Assembly: GCA_963718695.1 (NCBI GenBank)
Contig: OY970371.1
Coordinates: 3,286,001-3,350,000 of the forward strand
Source of the DNA: Manganitrophus sp963718695
GTDB taxonomy: Bacteria > Nitrospirota > Nitrospiria > SBBL01 > Manganitrophaceae
DNA length: 64,000 nucleotides
Direction: 5' to 3'
Shown here: piece by piece, positions 55,010 to 63,520 of the stretch
Layout: every line of letters begins with the position of its first letter
Position numbering within the stretch: position 1 is the stretch's first letter
The notes under the pieces: model-generated
What the model saw: the letters and a program-made list of their open reading frames with translations, nothing else
Database searches by the model: none
Told to the model about the DNA's origin: nothing
Position numbers and translations under genes: made by a program

Positions 55010-55471
55010 TTAAATGTGGTAAAGGAGGGTGTCGCGACGGCGGCTCGTCAGTCGTTCCGTATTTCTGAGCAGATCGGCCAAGGTCGTCCCATCCAGGATT
55101 TTGGCGGTCTGATCACGCACCTCCTTCATGACGACGCGAATCCCGCAGGTCATCTCGTCCGCGCACTCTTCACATTTCTGGTAGGCCGTTTGGCTGACGC
55201 AAGAGATGGGGGCGACCGGACCATCCAAGATACGGATGATTTCTCCCAGCGTGATCGTATCGGGCGGCTTACCGAGGTAATAACCCCCTCCCTTTCCTTT
55301 CTTGCTCTGGAGAAGCCCCTTATTCTTGAGCGTCAGAAGAATGAGCTCTAGAAACTTCTTCGGGATGCTTTCCCGTTCCGCCAGGTCGGAAATAAGAAGG
55401 GGCCCCCGCCCGTACTCCGTTGACATCACGAGCAGCGCCTTCAGAGCGTATTTTGTCTTTTTTGAAAGCAT
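55010..55471 (-). CDS. Rrf2-family transcriptional regulator
   Basis: 153 aa from ATG 55471; the frame runs upstream to 55537, but the promoter at 55493-55521 rules that out. N-terminal winged helix 'LSKKTKYALKALLVMST..G..PLLISDLAERESIPKKFLELILLTLKNKGLL.SKKGKGGGYYLGK'. Four cysteines, C-x8-C-x2-C-x5-C (about residues 90-110), sit where IscR-type regulators bind an Fe-S cluster, although the spacing differs. The location upstream of sbp-cysTWA points to control of sulfur uptake, as for CymR. Likely autoregulated. Confidence 0.88.
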   Translation of the reverse strand: MLSKKTKYALKALLVMSTEYGRGPLLISDLAERESIPKKFLELILLTLKNKGLLQSKKGKGGGYYLGKPPDTITLGEIIRILDGPVAPISCVSQTAYQKCEECADEMTCGIRVVMKEVRDQTAKILDGTTLADLLRNTERLTSRRRDTLLYHI

Positions 55472-55483
55472 TTCCTTGATTAC

Positions 55484-55521
55484 CCTATCAATCTTATAGG
55501 ATAATCCATTTCCACTGTCAA
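55484..55521 (-). promoter_or_regulatory. sigma-70 promoter and operator-like repeat of the Rrf2 gene
   Basis: Minus strand TTGACA (55521-55516), 17-bp spacer, TATAAG (55498-55493). An inverted repeat CCTAT/ATAGG (55484-55500) overlaps the -10. It shares the CTAT...ATAG arms with the palindrome before sbp. Confidence 0.7.
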
Positions 55522-55776
55522 GCTTTTTTTGGATCATGATTCTTCGTCCCGCTCGGCGATCATTTATTTAAATACCATTTTGATCTTGCAAAAACCGACC
55601 AAAATGTCTATCTTCTGCCTGCCACTTCTTGCGCCGGCCATTCCGGCGCAACATCAGGTGAATAAATCTCGTAACACTGTTTTCAAAACGTACGATCCCG
55701 TGACTTTGTAGACAGGGATCTCCTATTCATCCACATCAACAGCGGCCAGAAAACATGCGAAAGGAGACAAAAACAG

Positions 55777-56994
55777 ATGCGACGATTCATCGTAATTGGG
55801 TTCATCGCGTTGGGGATTCTGAGTGCATCGAACAACCTGCTTTTCGCGGAAGAGCCCAAAACACTTGAGGAACTCTTGATTGAAAAAGGAACCATTACAA
55901 AAGAGGAGGCCGCCTCCGTTCAGGAGACCAAACTTGCAAAGTGGGTGGATCGATTCTCCTTTGCAGGCGATCTTCGCCTCCGGCACAACTCGACCCTCAG
56001 AGAAGCTCCCAACCGCGACCGGCATCGTCAACGACTTCGCCTGCGGCTGGGAAGTACGCTCAAGATCGATAATTTTCTCGTCGGCATTCAGCTCGCATCC
56101 GGAGACGGAAGTCAAACGTCAAACAATCAAAGCTTCGATAATCTCTTTAGCCAAAAACCGATCTGGATCCGACAGGCTTATCTGCAATGGAAAGCAGCCC
56201 CGTGGCTGGCGCTGACCGGCGGGAAGATGCCGAACCCCTTCTTCCGGGTGACGGAACTGGTTTGGGACGATGACTTGGCCCCGGAAGGATTTGCCCAGAA
56301 CGTCACCTTTCAGGTCACAGACATGATCGTTCTCTTCATCAACGCGGGGCAGTTGGTCCTTGATGAGGATGGGACCGACAATAACGACCAGTGGCTCTTC
56401 GCCGAGCAGGTGGGAACCCGGATCGGCCTTGGCAAAGACACCTCGGTGACCCTGGCCGGCGCATTTTATAATTTCAAGAATGCGATCGGCAATCCTTCTA
56501 ATAGCCTTGGCCAGGTCACCGTTCAAGATGGAAACACCCGTGTCCCGGTGGCTCCACCTGGAATCCCGACCGTCCTGGTCAATAACTACCGGGTCCTCAA
56601 TCTCACGGCTGAGGTCGGCATCAAGATGGCCGACCTTCCCCTCATCTTCCATGGAGATTACATCAAAAACCTCGCGGATACGACTACCGATCAGGATACG
56701 GGGTATCAAGCCGGTCTCCAAATCGGAAAAGCCTCCAATCCTCAAACCTGGGAAGTGGCTTACCTCTATAGAGTGTCCGAAACAGATGCAACTGTCGCCG
56801 ATATCGTCGATTCGGATTGGGGACCCAATGGCGGGACAAACCATAGAGGACATATCGCCTGGATCGCTTATAGCCCGACAAAGGCCCTCCAACTGAAAGC
56901 CAAGTACGTAGTGACCGAGGTCGAGGACGAAACTCTCCCACCGGGAGAGGATGATGCCAAACGGATATTTCTAGATGCGGTCATAAAGTTCTAA
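55777..56994 (+). CDS. outer-membrane porin
   Basis: 405 aa with AAAGGAG before the ATG. Signal peptide to about LLFAEE, a short helical stretch 'TLEELLIEKGTITKEEAAS' as in phosphate-selective-type porins, then amphipathic beta strands throughout ('GDLRLRHNSTLRE', 'RLRLRLGSTLKI'), ending in Phe as outer-membrane barrels do. Probably 16 or more strands. Its position directly upstream of pstS suggests it may admit phosphate or another anion, but a terminator at 57018 separates the transcripts. Confidence 0.82.
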   Translation: MRRFIVIGFIALGILSASNNLLFAEEPKTLEELLIEKGTITKEEAASVQETKLAKWVDRFSFAGDLRLRHNSTLREAPNRDRHRQRLRLRLGSTLKIDNFLVGIQLASGDGSQTSNNQSFDNLFSQKPIWIRQAYLQWKAAPWLALTGGKMPNPFFRVTELVWDDDLAPEGFAQNVTFQVTDMIVLFINAGQLVLDEDGTDNNDQWLFAEQVGTRIGLGKDTSVTLAGAFYNFKNAIGNPSNSLGQVTVQDGNTRVPVAPPGIPTVLVNNYRVLNLTAEVGIKMADLPLIFHGDYIKNLADTTTDQDTGYQAGLQIGKASNPQTWEVAYLYRVSETDATVADIVDSDWGPNGGTNHRGHIAWIAYSPTKALQLKAKYVVTEVEDETLPPGEDDAKRIFLDAVIKF

Positions 56995-57017
56995 GCAATT
57001 TCCAAAGAAACACAAAG

Positions 57018-57065
57018 AGCGCCCCCTCCGTTGTCGAGTTTAAGCAATGAGAGGGGGCGCTTGCG
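57018..57065 (+). terminator. hairpin terminator after the porin gene
   Basis: Perfect 11-bp stem (57018-57028 with 57051-57061), 22-nt loop. Only a short U-tract follows. It lies 24 nt after the porin stop. Confidence 0.6.
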
Positions 57066-57080
57066 TCTTGCGGGAAGTTT

Positions 57081-57108
57081 GTAACAAAAATTTAACATCA
57101 TATTAACA
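57081..57108 (+). promoter_or_regulatory. three PHO-box repeats upstream of pstS
   Basis: GTAACA-AAAAT-TTAACA-TCATA-TTAACA: three hexamers with an exact 11-bp period, the arrangement bound by PhoB/PhoP-type regulators. It ends 45 nt before the pstS start. A PhoB/PhoR pair is encoded at 45650-47756. Confidence 0.75.
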
Positions 57109-57153
57109 CCGGCGAAACTTGGTTCCTTCATTAATAGATGAGGAGAAATTTAT

Positions 57154-58152
57154 ATGAAGAAATGGATTTTCGTGGGCCTTCTGGGGATCGGAATTGCTTC
57201 TGCCCAGACAGCCTGGGCCAAATCGACCCTCATCAAGATCGACGGCTCCAGTACCGTTTTCCCGATCACCGAAGCGGTGGCCGAGGAATTTCAGGCAGCC
57301 AATCGGGGAGAAAGGGTCACCGTCGGCATCTCCGGAACCGGCGGCGGCTTTAAAAAATTCTGCAGCGGCGAGACCGACATCTCCAATGCCTCTCGGCCGA
57401 TCAAAGAGACCGAAGTCAAACAGTGCGCCGCCAATAAAATCGACTATGTCGAGCTGCCGGTCGCGTACGACGGCATTGCCATCATGGTCAACCCCAAGAA
57501 CACCTGGGTCGACCATCTTACTGTGAAAGAATTAAAAAAAATATGGGCACCGGAAGCGCAGGGCAAGATCAAGAAATGGAACCAGATCCGGCCGAACTGG
57601 CCCGATAAGGAGATCCATCTCTTCGGCGCGGGGGCCGACTCCGGAACGTACGACTACTTTACCGAGGCGATTGTCGGAAAAGAACATTCCAGCCGGGGCG
57701 ACTTCACCGCCAGCGAAGATGATAACGTTCTCGTTCAGGGAATCTCCTCCGATCAATATGCGCTCGGCTTCTTCGGGGTGGCTTACTACCAGGAGAACAA
57801 AGAGCGCCTCAAACTGGTTCCAATCGACGATGAAAATGACGCCAACGGCAAGGGGCCGGTTCTCCCGGAGTATGACAATGTCGTCCAGGGAACCTATCAG
57901 CCGCTCGCCCGGCCGATTTTCATCTATGTCAGCATCAAGTCGGCGAACAGGCCGGAAGTCCAGCGCTTCGTCGATTTCTATTTAAAGAATGGAACCGCCC
58001 TGACCAAGGAGGTCGGCTACATCGCCCTTCCGGATCGGGCCTATGAGCTTGGCGCCGGCCGATTCCAGAAGCGGGTCGCCGGTTCCGTCTTCGGGGGAAA
58101 ATCGCAGGTCGGCGTCAGCATCGAGGATCTTTTACAAAGAGAAGGAAAGTAA
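57154..58152 (+). CDS. pstS: phosphate-binding periplasmic protein
   Basis: 332 aa with GAGGAG before the ATG. Signal peptide to AWAKS. Phosphate-loop motifs 'IDGSSTVFPITEAVAEEF', 'GISGTGGGFKKFCSGETDISNASR' and 'GADSGTYDYF', all typical of PstS. Captures phosphate for PstCAB. First gene of the operon pstS-pstC-pstA-pstB-DUF1232-phoU, preceded by PHO boxes. Confidence 0.95.
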   Translation: MKKWIFVGLLGIGIASAQTAWAKSTLIKIDGSSTVFPITEAVAEEFQAANRGERVTVGISGTGGGFKKFCSGETDISNASRPIKETEVKQCAANKIDYVELPVAYDGIAIMVNPKNTWVDHLTVKELKKIWAPEAQGKIKKWNQIRPNWPDKEIHLFGAGADSGTYDYFTEAIVGKEHSSRGDFTASEDDNVLVQGISSDQYALGFFGVAYYQENKERLKLVPIDDENDANGKGPVLPEYDNVVQGTYQPLARPIFIYVSIKSANRPEVQRFVDFYLKNGTALTKEVGYIALPDRAYELGAGRFQKRVAGSVFGGKSQVGVSIEDLLQREGK

Positions 58153-59049
58153 TTGCTGAACACAAGGCGTCTTCAAAAAGCAAGTGAACGGGTCATTGAG
58201 GGGTCCCTCTTTCTGAGCGCCCTCTTGTCTGTTTTTATTACCCTCGGCATCATCGGTGTCCTCCTCTTCGAAACCCTCTCCTTCTTCGGCGAGGTCTCAA
58301 TCATCGATTTTCTCACCGACACGCAGTGGACCCCGCTCTTCGCCGAAAAACACTTCGGCATTCTTCCCCTCTTTGCCGGGACTTTTTTGACGACCTTTAT
58401 CGCAATGGCGGTCTCCCTCCCGATCGGTTTGATCAGTGCTATTTACTTAAGCGAGTATGCGTCCGACCGGCTCCGGACAACGGTCAAGCCTTTTTTGGAG
58501 ATCCTGGCGGCAATCCCGACCGTCGTCTATGGTTATTTCGCCCTGCTTTTTGTCACCCCGTTGCTTCAAACATTTTTTCCCGAGCTCTCCGGATTTAACG
58601 CGTTGAGTCCGGGGATCGTCATGGGGATCATGATCATCCCGATTATCTCTTCGCTCAGCGAAGATGCGATGCACGCCGTCCCGGTCGGCCTCCGGGAGGG
58701 GGGATATGCCCTCGGCTCCACCCGGCTTCAGGTCGCCCTTCGTGTGGTGCTTCCCGCCGCTTTTTCGGGCGTGGCCGCTTCGTTTATTCTAGGCATCTCG
58801 CGCGCGGTGGGAGAGACGATGATCGTGGCGGTCGCCGCCGGCCTCCAGCCGAGGCTGACGCTGAATCCCTTTGTTCCGATCGAGACGGTCACCGCCTACA
58901 TCGTCCAGGTCAGCATGGGGGATACCCCCGCCGGAACGATCGAATACAGGACGATCTTTGCGGCCGGAATGAGCCTCTTCGTTGTAACGTTTATATTGAA
59001 TATGATCAGCTATTCGCTTCGAAAACGATTCAGGGAAGTCTACGAATGA
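58153..59049 (+). CDS. pstC: phosphate ABC transporter permease PstC
   Basis: 298 aa from a TTG at 58153, directly after the pstS stop; GAAGGAAA provides the ribosome site. Six helices; 'LPIGLISAIYLSEYASDRLRTTVKPFLEILAAIPTVVYG' region and the EAA-like 'PVGLREGGYALGSTRLQVALRVVLPAA' are typical of PstC. Forms the inner-membrane channel with PstA. Confidence 0.94.
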   Translation: MLNTRRLQKASERVIEGSLFLSALLSVFITLGIIGVLLFETLSFFGEVSIIDFLTDTQWTPLFAEKHFGILPLFAGTFLTTFIAMAVSLPIGLISAIYLSEYASDRLRTTVKPFLEILAAIPTVVYGYFALLFVTPLLQTFFPELSGFNALSPGIVMGIMIIPIISSLSEDAMHAVPVGLREGGYALGSTRLQVALRVVLPAAFSGVAASFILGISRAVGETMIVAVAAGLQPRLTLNPFVPIETVTAYIVQVSMGDTPAGTIEYRTIFAAGMSLFVVTFILNMISYSLRKRFREVYE

Positions 59050-59975
59050 ACGTACCGGAAGCGGTGAGAATCGAAATCAGCGACCGGAAACAGATCGGCC
59101 GATTCGCCGATCGGGCCTTCTCGATCCTCGGTCTCTTCGCAACGACCATCGGCCTGCTCGTTCTGTTGATTTTGCTGATCGATGTATTAATCGACGGCCT
59201 CCCCCGGCTCGGTTGGGATTTCCTGACGAGCTACCCGTCGCGAAAACCGGAGAGGGCCGGCATCCTCTCCCCCTGGGTCGGGACCGCCTGGTTGATGGTG
59301 TTGACGGCGTTGATTGCCTTTCCGCTCGGGGTCGCCTCCGCCACCTATCTTGAAGAATACAGCCGAAAGAGCTGGCTCACCGGCTTCATCGAGATCAACA
59401 TCGCAAACCTCGCCGGCGTCCCCTCCATTATTTACGGTCTGCTGGGTCTGGGACTCTTTGTGCGCTGGATGCGGCTGGACCGGAGTGTTCTGGCCGGCGC
59501 GATGACATTGGCGATTCTGGTTCTCCCGATCGTCATCCTCTCCGCGCGCGAGTCGATCCGGGCGATCCCCGCTTCCATTCGGGAAGCATCCTATGCCTTG
59601 GGGGCGAGCAAGTGGCAGACGATCCGTCACCAGGTTCTGCCGGCGGCGATGCCGGGAATTTTAACGGGAACGATCCTCGCCATGTCGCGGGCGATCGGAG
59701 AGACCGCCCCGCTGATCACGATCGGGGCGCTCACGTATGTCGCCTTCGTTCCGACCCCCCCGATCATGCTGGAGCCTCCCTTCATTACACCCCAGGGCCT
59801 TTTTGATCCTTTCACCGCGCTGCCGATCCAGATCTTCAACTGGGTCTCCCGCCCTCAAAAAGGCTTCTCGATCAATGCAGCCGCGGCTATTCTGGTGCTG
59901 CTGTTCATCACCTTTATTATGAATGGGATCGCCGTTTATTTAAGACACCGCTACCAAAGAAGGATCAGATGGTAA
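59046..59975 (+). CDS. pstA: phosphate ABC transporter permease PstA
   Basis: 309 aa; ATGA overlap with pstC. Six helices; 'FPLGVASATYLEEYS', 'IEINIANLAGVPSIIYGLLGLGLF' and the loop 'PASIREASYALGASKWQTIRHQVLPAAMPG' mark PstA. Translationally coupled on both sides, overlapping pstB by 7 nt. Confidence 0.94.
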   Translation: MNVPEAVRIEISDRKQIGRFADRAFSILGLFATTIGLLVLLILLIDVLIDGLPRLGWDFLTSYPSRKPERAGILSPWVGTAWLMVLTALIAFPLGVASATYLEEYSRKSWLTGFIEINIANLAGVPSIIYGLLGLGLFVRWMRLDRSVLAGAMTLAILVLPIVILSARESIRAIPASIREASYALGASKWQTIRHQVLPAAMPGILTGTILAMSRAIGETAPLITIGALTYVAFVPTPPIMLEPPFITPQGLFDPFTALPIQIFNWVSRPQKGFSINAAAAILVLLFITFIMNGIAVYLRHRYQRRIRW

Positions 59976-60733
59976 TGATGGATGCCGCGATTCACGTTCA
60001 AAAACTAAATGTGTTTTACGGGAAAAAACAGGCGCTGCGGGAAGTGAGCATGGAGATTCCTTATAAGGGAATCACGGCGCTGATCGGCCCGTCGGGCTGC
60101 GGCAAAAGCACCTTTCTCCGCTGCCTGAATCGGATGAACGACCTGGTGCCGGGATTCCGGGCGGAGGGAAGCATCCTCTACCAGGGCAAGGACATCTACT
60201 CCGCCGGGGTCGACGTGATCGATGTCCGAAGAAAAATCGGGATGGTGTTTCAAAAACCGAATCCTTTCCCGAAGAGCATCTACGAAAATATCGCCTATGG
60301 GTTGCGCATCCAGGGGATCAACAATAAAGAAAAAATCGATGCCATCGTTGAGGAAAGCTTGAAAAAGGCGGCGATCTGGGAAGAGGTCAAGGACCGCCTT
60401 CCGCAATCGGCCCTCTCGCTTTCGGGCGGCCAGCAGCAGCGCCTCTGCATCGCGCGGGCCCTCGCCGTGGCCCCGGAGGTCCTCCTGCTCGATGAGCCGA
60501 CCTCGGCGATCGACCCGATCGCGACCGGCCGGATCGAGGAGTTGTTGCGGGAACTGAAAGAAAGTTATACCATTGCAATTGTGACACACAACATGCAGCA
60601 AGCGGCCCGGATTTCGGACATGACCGGGTTCTTTCTGCTGGGAGAACTGGTGGAGTTCGATCCCACCTCCCGGATGTTCACCAATCCGAGAGATTCCCGG
60701 ACGGAAGATTACATCACGGGAAGATTTGGATAA
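59969..60733 (+). CDS. pstB: phosphate ABC transporter ATP-binding protein
   Basis: 254 aa (ATG 59969, or ATG 59978 three codons later). Walker A 'GPSGCGKSTFLRCLNRMND', signature 'LSGGQQQRLCIARALA', Walker B 'VLLLDEPTSAID', His in 'IVTHNMQQA', and the PstB-specific 'VGMVFQKPNPFP' region. Drives phosphate uptake. Standard length. Confidence 0.95.
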   Translation: MVMMDAAIHVQKLNVFYGKKQALREVSMEIPYKGITALIGPSGCGKSTFLRCLNRMNDLVPGFRAEGSILYQGKDIYSAGVDVIDVRRKIGMVFQKPNPFPKSIYENIAYGLRIQGINNKEKIDAIVEESLKKAAIWEEVKDRLPQSALSLSGGQQQRLCIARALAVAPEVLLLDEPTSAIDPIATGRIEELLRELKESYTIAIVTHNMQQAARISDMTGFFLLGELVEFDPTSRMFTNPRDSRTEDYITGRFG

Positions 60734-60783
60734 TGTCCGCTACTCTCTTATAACAAAAGTAGAAGAAAAGAAAGGAAGAAACC

Positions 60784-61071
60784 ATGATGAGACTCAGACA
60801 TATCGGGAGGTATTTAAAACAAGCGGTGAAGATTTATCGGCTTGCGCTGAAGAACGCGCGAATCCCCCTTCGCGCCAAGTTGTTCCTGACCCTGGCGCTG
60901 GGCTACCTCTTGCTCCCCTTCGATCTCGTTCCCGATTTTCTGTTGGGGATCGGGCAGGTGGACGATCTCATTATCGTCCTCTCTCTACTCATGTCGGCCT
61001 TCCGGTTGATCCCCAAAGACATTTTCGATCAATATCGCAGACAGGCCACTGAGATTGACGTTACCCCCTGA
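60784..61071 (+). CDS. DUF1232 (YkvA-like) small membrane protein
   Basis: 95 aa with AAAGGAAG before the ATG. 'IPLRAKLFLTLALGYLLLPFDLVPDFLLGIGQVDDLIIVLSLL' contains the DUF1232 core (YxLxPxDxxPDxxxxxGxxDD) spread over two membrane segments. Lies 9 nt before phoU and 50 nt after pstB, so it is likely part of the pst operon, which is not a usual place for this family. Function unknown. Confidence 0.87.
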   Translation: MMRLRHIGRYLKQAVKIYRLALKNARIPLRAKLFLTLALGYLLLPFDLVPDFLLGIGQVDDLIIVLSLLMSAFRLIPKDIFDQYRRQATEIDVTP

Positions 61072-61080
61072 AGGAGAACC

Positions 61081-61737
61081 ATGCACCGCCATTTTGAAGA
61101 AGAGCTCACCCAGCTCAAGGAAAAAATCCTGAAAATGGGGGCGTTGGTCGAAACACAGATCGCCGCCTCCATCAAAGCGCTGGTAGAACGGGACGGTCCG
61201 CTGGCCAAACAGACGATCCAGAACGACCATCTCGTCAACGCAATGGATGTTGAGATCGATGAAGAGTGTATCCGCCTGCTCGCCCTCTATCAGCCGGCGG
61301 CCCGCGACCTTCGCTTCATCACGACCGCGATGAAAATCACGACCGACCTGGAGCGAATGAGCGATCTCGCCGAGGACATCTGCGAGCGGTCGATCGAGCT
61401 GGCGGAAGAGCCGCTCCTCAAACCGTACATCGACATCCCGCGCATGGCCGACGCGGCGCAGAAGATGGTCCGGGAAGCGCTCGACGCCTTCGTCAACAAA
61501 GACGCCAAGCTCGCCCGGAAGGTCTGCTCCGAAGATCAATTCATCGACGAGCTGACCCACCAGATCTTCCGAGAGCTCCTCTCCTTCATGGTCGAAGACC
61601 CCACGACCATCACCCGCGCCGTCCGGGTCAGCTTCATCGCCAAATACATCGAACGGATCGGCGACCATGCCACGAACATCGCCGAGATGGTGGTCTACCT
61701 GGTGGAAGGGAAAATCATCCGACACACGAAGGTGTAA
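61081..61737 (+). CDS. phoU: phosphate signalling protein PhoU
   Basis: 218 aa with AAGGAG before the ATG. Two PhoU three-helix repeats with metal-binding acidic motifs: 'ATAMKITTDLERMSDLAEDICER' in the first and 'AKYIERIGDHATNIAEMVVY' in the second (consensus E-x-x-x-D-x-x-x-[DN]). Relays transporter state to PhoR, shutting the Pho response when phosphate is plentiful. Closes the pst operon. Confidence 0.95.
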   Translation: MHRHFEEELTQLKEKILKMGALVETQIAASIKALVERDGPLAKQTIQNDHLVNAMDVEIDEECIRLLALYQPAARDLRFITTAMKITTDLERMSDLAEDICERSIELAEEPLLKPYIDIPRMADAAQKMVREALDAFVNKDAKLARKVCSEDQFIDELTHQIFRELLSFMVEDPTTITRAVRVSFIAKYIERIGDHATNIAEMVVYLVEGKIIRHTKV

Positions 61738-61752
61738 TTCGCGACGAACGTA

Positions 61753-61821
61753 GGGGCGAATCTTGTATTCGCCCCAGGCTTCGTATTTGCCCCCGCGAGG
61801 GCGATCACAAGGATCGCCCTC
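61753..61821. repeat. pair of perfect palindromes downstream of phoU
   Basis: GGGGCGAAT/ATTCGCCCC with a 5-nt loop (61753-61775) and GAGGGCGATC/GATCGCCCTC with a 5-nt loop (61797-61821). The paired form 'TAGGGGCGAATCTTGTATTC... GGGCGATCACAAGGATCG' resembles REP-type elements found in many copies in other genomes. It may also act as a transcription end for the pst operon. Confidence 0.65.
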
Positions 61822-61917
61822 CGATAGGCCCGCCCCGGCGAATCTTGACAGCGCCCCCATCCTCCGCTACGATTGATCTCAGTTTGTTCTTTCACCCAAA
61901 CCGAGAGGTCACGCCCT

Positions 61918-63202
61918 ATGCGCCCCGTCTACATGATTACCGGCGGAATCACCAAATTCAAAAAAGCCAACCCCGAAAAAGACTTCCGCTACATGGTCAA
62001 AGAGGCGTTCGACTATGCTCTGGACGATCTTCCCAAGTTAAAATTGGAGATGATCGACGGCGCCGTCGGATCTTATTTCTCCGATCACTTCACCCGGCAA
62101 TTAAAAGCGGCCAGCATGGTTCAAGACTATCTCGGTCTCTGTCCCAAACCGTCGAAGCGGATCGAGGGGGGCGGCGCCACCGGCGGCCTCTGCTTCCAGA
62201 GCGCCTGGGAGGCGGTCTCTTCGGGCCGGATGAACGTCTGCCTCGCCTTCGGCTTTGAGACGATGTCGCGGGTCAACACCTGGAAGGGAAACGAATTCAT
62301 CGCACTCGCGTCCGATACCAACTTTGATTTTCCCGTCGGCGGCTTCTACACCGGGTACTATGCCATGATGGTCCAGCGGCATATGCACGAGTTCGGGACC
62401 ACCCCGGAACAGCTGGCGATGGTATCGATCAAGAATCACGCCAACGCCCTCTACAATCCGTACGCGCAGCGTCCGGGAAAGCTGACCGTCGCCGACGTTC
62501 CGAAACTCCCAGATGGTCGCCACCCCATTGACGATGCTCGACATCTGCACCATGTCCGACGGCGCCGCCGTCTGCGTCCTCGCCTCGGAAGAGGTCGCAA
62601 CGAAACTTTGTCGGAATCCGGTCAAAATCACCGGGGTCGGCTCGGGGAGCGATTCGATGCGGATGGCCGACCGGCCCCATGGAAAGGTGCTGCTCCTGCC
62701 GCACGAAAAAGCGAGCGATTATAAAAATCTCAAATATCCCGGCGTCCACTCCTTCCGCGGAGGACGCGCGGCGGCCAAACAGGCGTATGAGATGGCCGGG
62801 GTTCAGAATCCGATCGACGATTTCGACTTCATCGAGCTTCACGACGCTTATACTTCTTCGGAAGTTCAGACCTACGAAGATCTCGGCCTTTGCAAATACG
62901 GCGAAGGGGGTCGATTCACAGAGGAGGGAAACCCTTTCATGCCGGGGATCGACTATGGTCTCAATTTGCCGAAGCAGGGACGGATCCCCGTCAACCCCAG
63001 CGGCGGTCTGCTCGCCTGCGGCCATCCGGTCGGCGCCACCGGCCTGATGCAGGCGGTCTTCGCCTTCTGGCAATTGCAGGGAACGATCAAAAAACACCTT
63101 GGAAGCAGCCGGCTTCAGATCAAAAATCCGAAACGCGGATTGATCCACAGCCACGCCGGCACCGGCACCTACATCACCGTCAGCATCCTGGAGCGAACCT
63201 AA
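61918..63202 (+). pseudogene. SCP-type thiolase (acetyl-CoA acetyltransferase), frameshifted
   Basis: Two frames make up one thiolase of about 428 aa. The first runs from ATG 61918 (GAGAGG upstream) to near 62500, with catalytic Cys in 'GGGATGGLCFQSAWEA'. The second continues with 'TMSDGAAVCVLASEE', 'NPSGGLLACGHPVGATG' and 'HSHAGTGTYITVS'. Deleting one C at about 62500 (GTTCCGAAA to GTTCGAAA) joins them as VADVRNSQMVATPLTML. The change is therefore a one-base insertion or an assembly error. All catalytic residues are present across the two parts. Would cleave or condense acyl-CoAs; related to lipid-transfer-type thiolases. Confidence 0.85.
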
Positions 63203-63236
63203 GGAGCGGTTTGCCCTTCAGACGATGAAAAAAGGA

Positions 63237-63266
63237 TTGCCTTTCCCCTTTTTACTCTTTTATAAT
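63237..63266 (+). promoter_or_regulatory. sigma-70-like promoter before the 34-residue peptide
   Basis: TTGCCT (63237-63242), 18-bp spacer, TATAAT (63261-63266). Initiation near 63273 would give a 30-nt leader to ATG 63304. Confidence 0.5.
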
Positions 63267-63303
63267 AGGCTCATCCAATACAACAACCCTTATCGATTAG
63301 CCT

Positions 63304-63408
63304 ATGTTGCCTGAAGAACCCGATTTGAGCGGCATTCATCCCGGCGTCTTCATCGTTGCAATCGTCGGGATTATGATCATCCTCGTTGTCGTCATTTTGG
63401 CGCTTTAA
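63304..63408 (+). CDS. 34-residue single-helix membrane peptide (putative)
   Basis: ATG to TAA encodes 34 residues: a short acidic start (LPEEPDLSG) and then about 20 nearly pure Ile/Val/Leu/Phe/Ala residues, an obvious membrane helix. A TATAAT promoter lies 38 nt upstream. There is no good ribosome site, so expression is uncertain. Confidence 0.45.
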   Translation: MLPEEPDLSGIHPGVFIVAIVGIMIILVVVILAL

Positions 63409-63480
63409 GTAACGCCTCGAACACTCCCCCTCGGACGGGTCGCATTCGATCCTCTATTTCAGATATGATAGTAACATCTG

Positions 63481-63496
63481 AGGAGCGATCGCTCCT
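63481..63496. promoter_or_regulatory. 16-bp perfect palindrome
   Basis: AGGAGCGATCGCTCCT, containing GCGATCGC. It lies 25-40 nt before the permease start. Could be an operator, a methylation-rich site or a hairpin. Confidence 0.4.
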
Positions 63497-63520
63497 GGGA
63501 TCTTCATGAGGGACGAGCCT

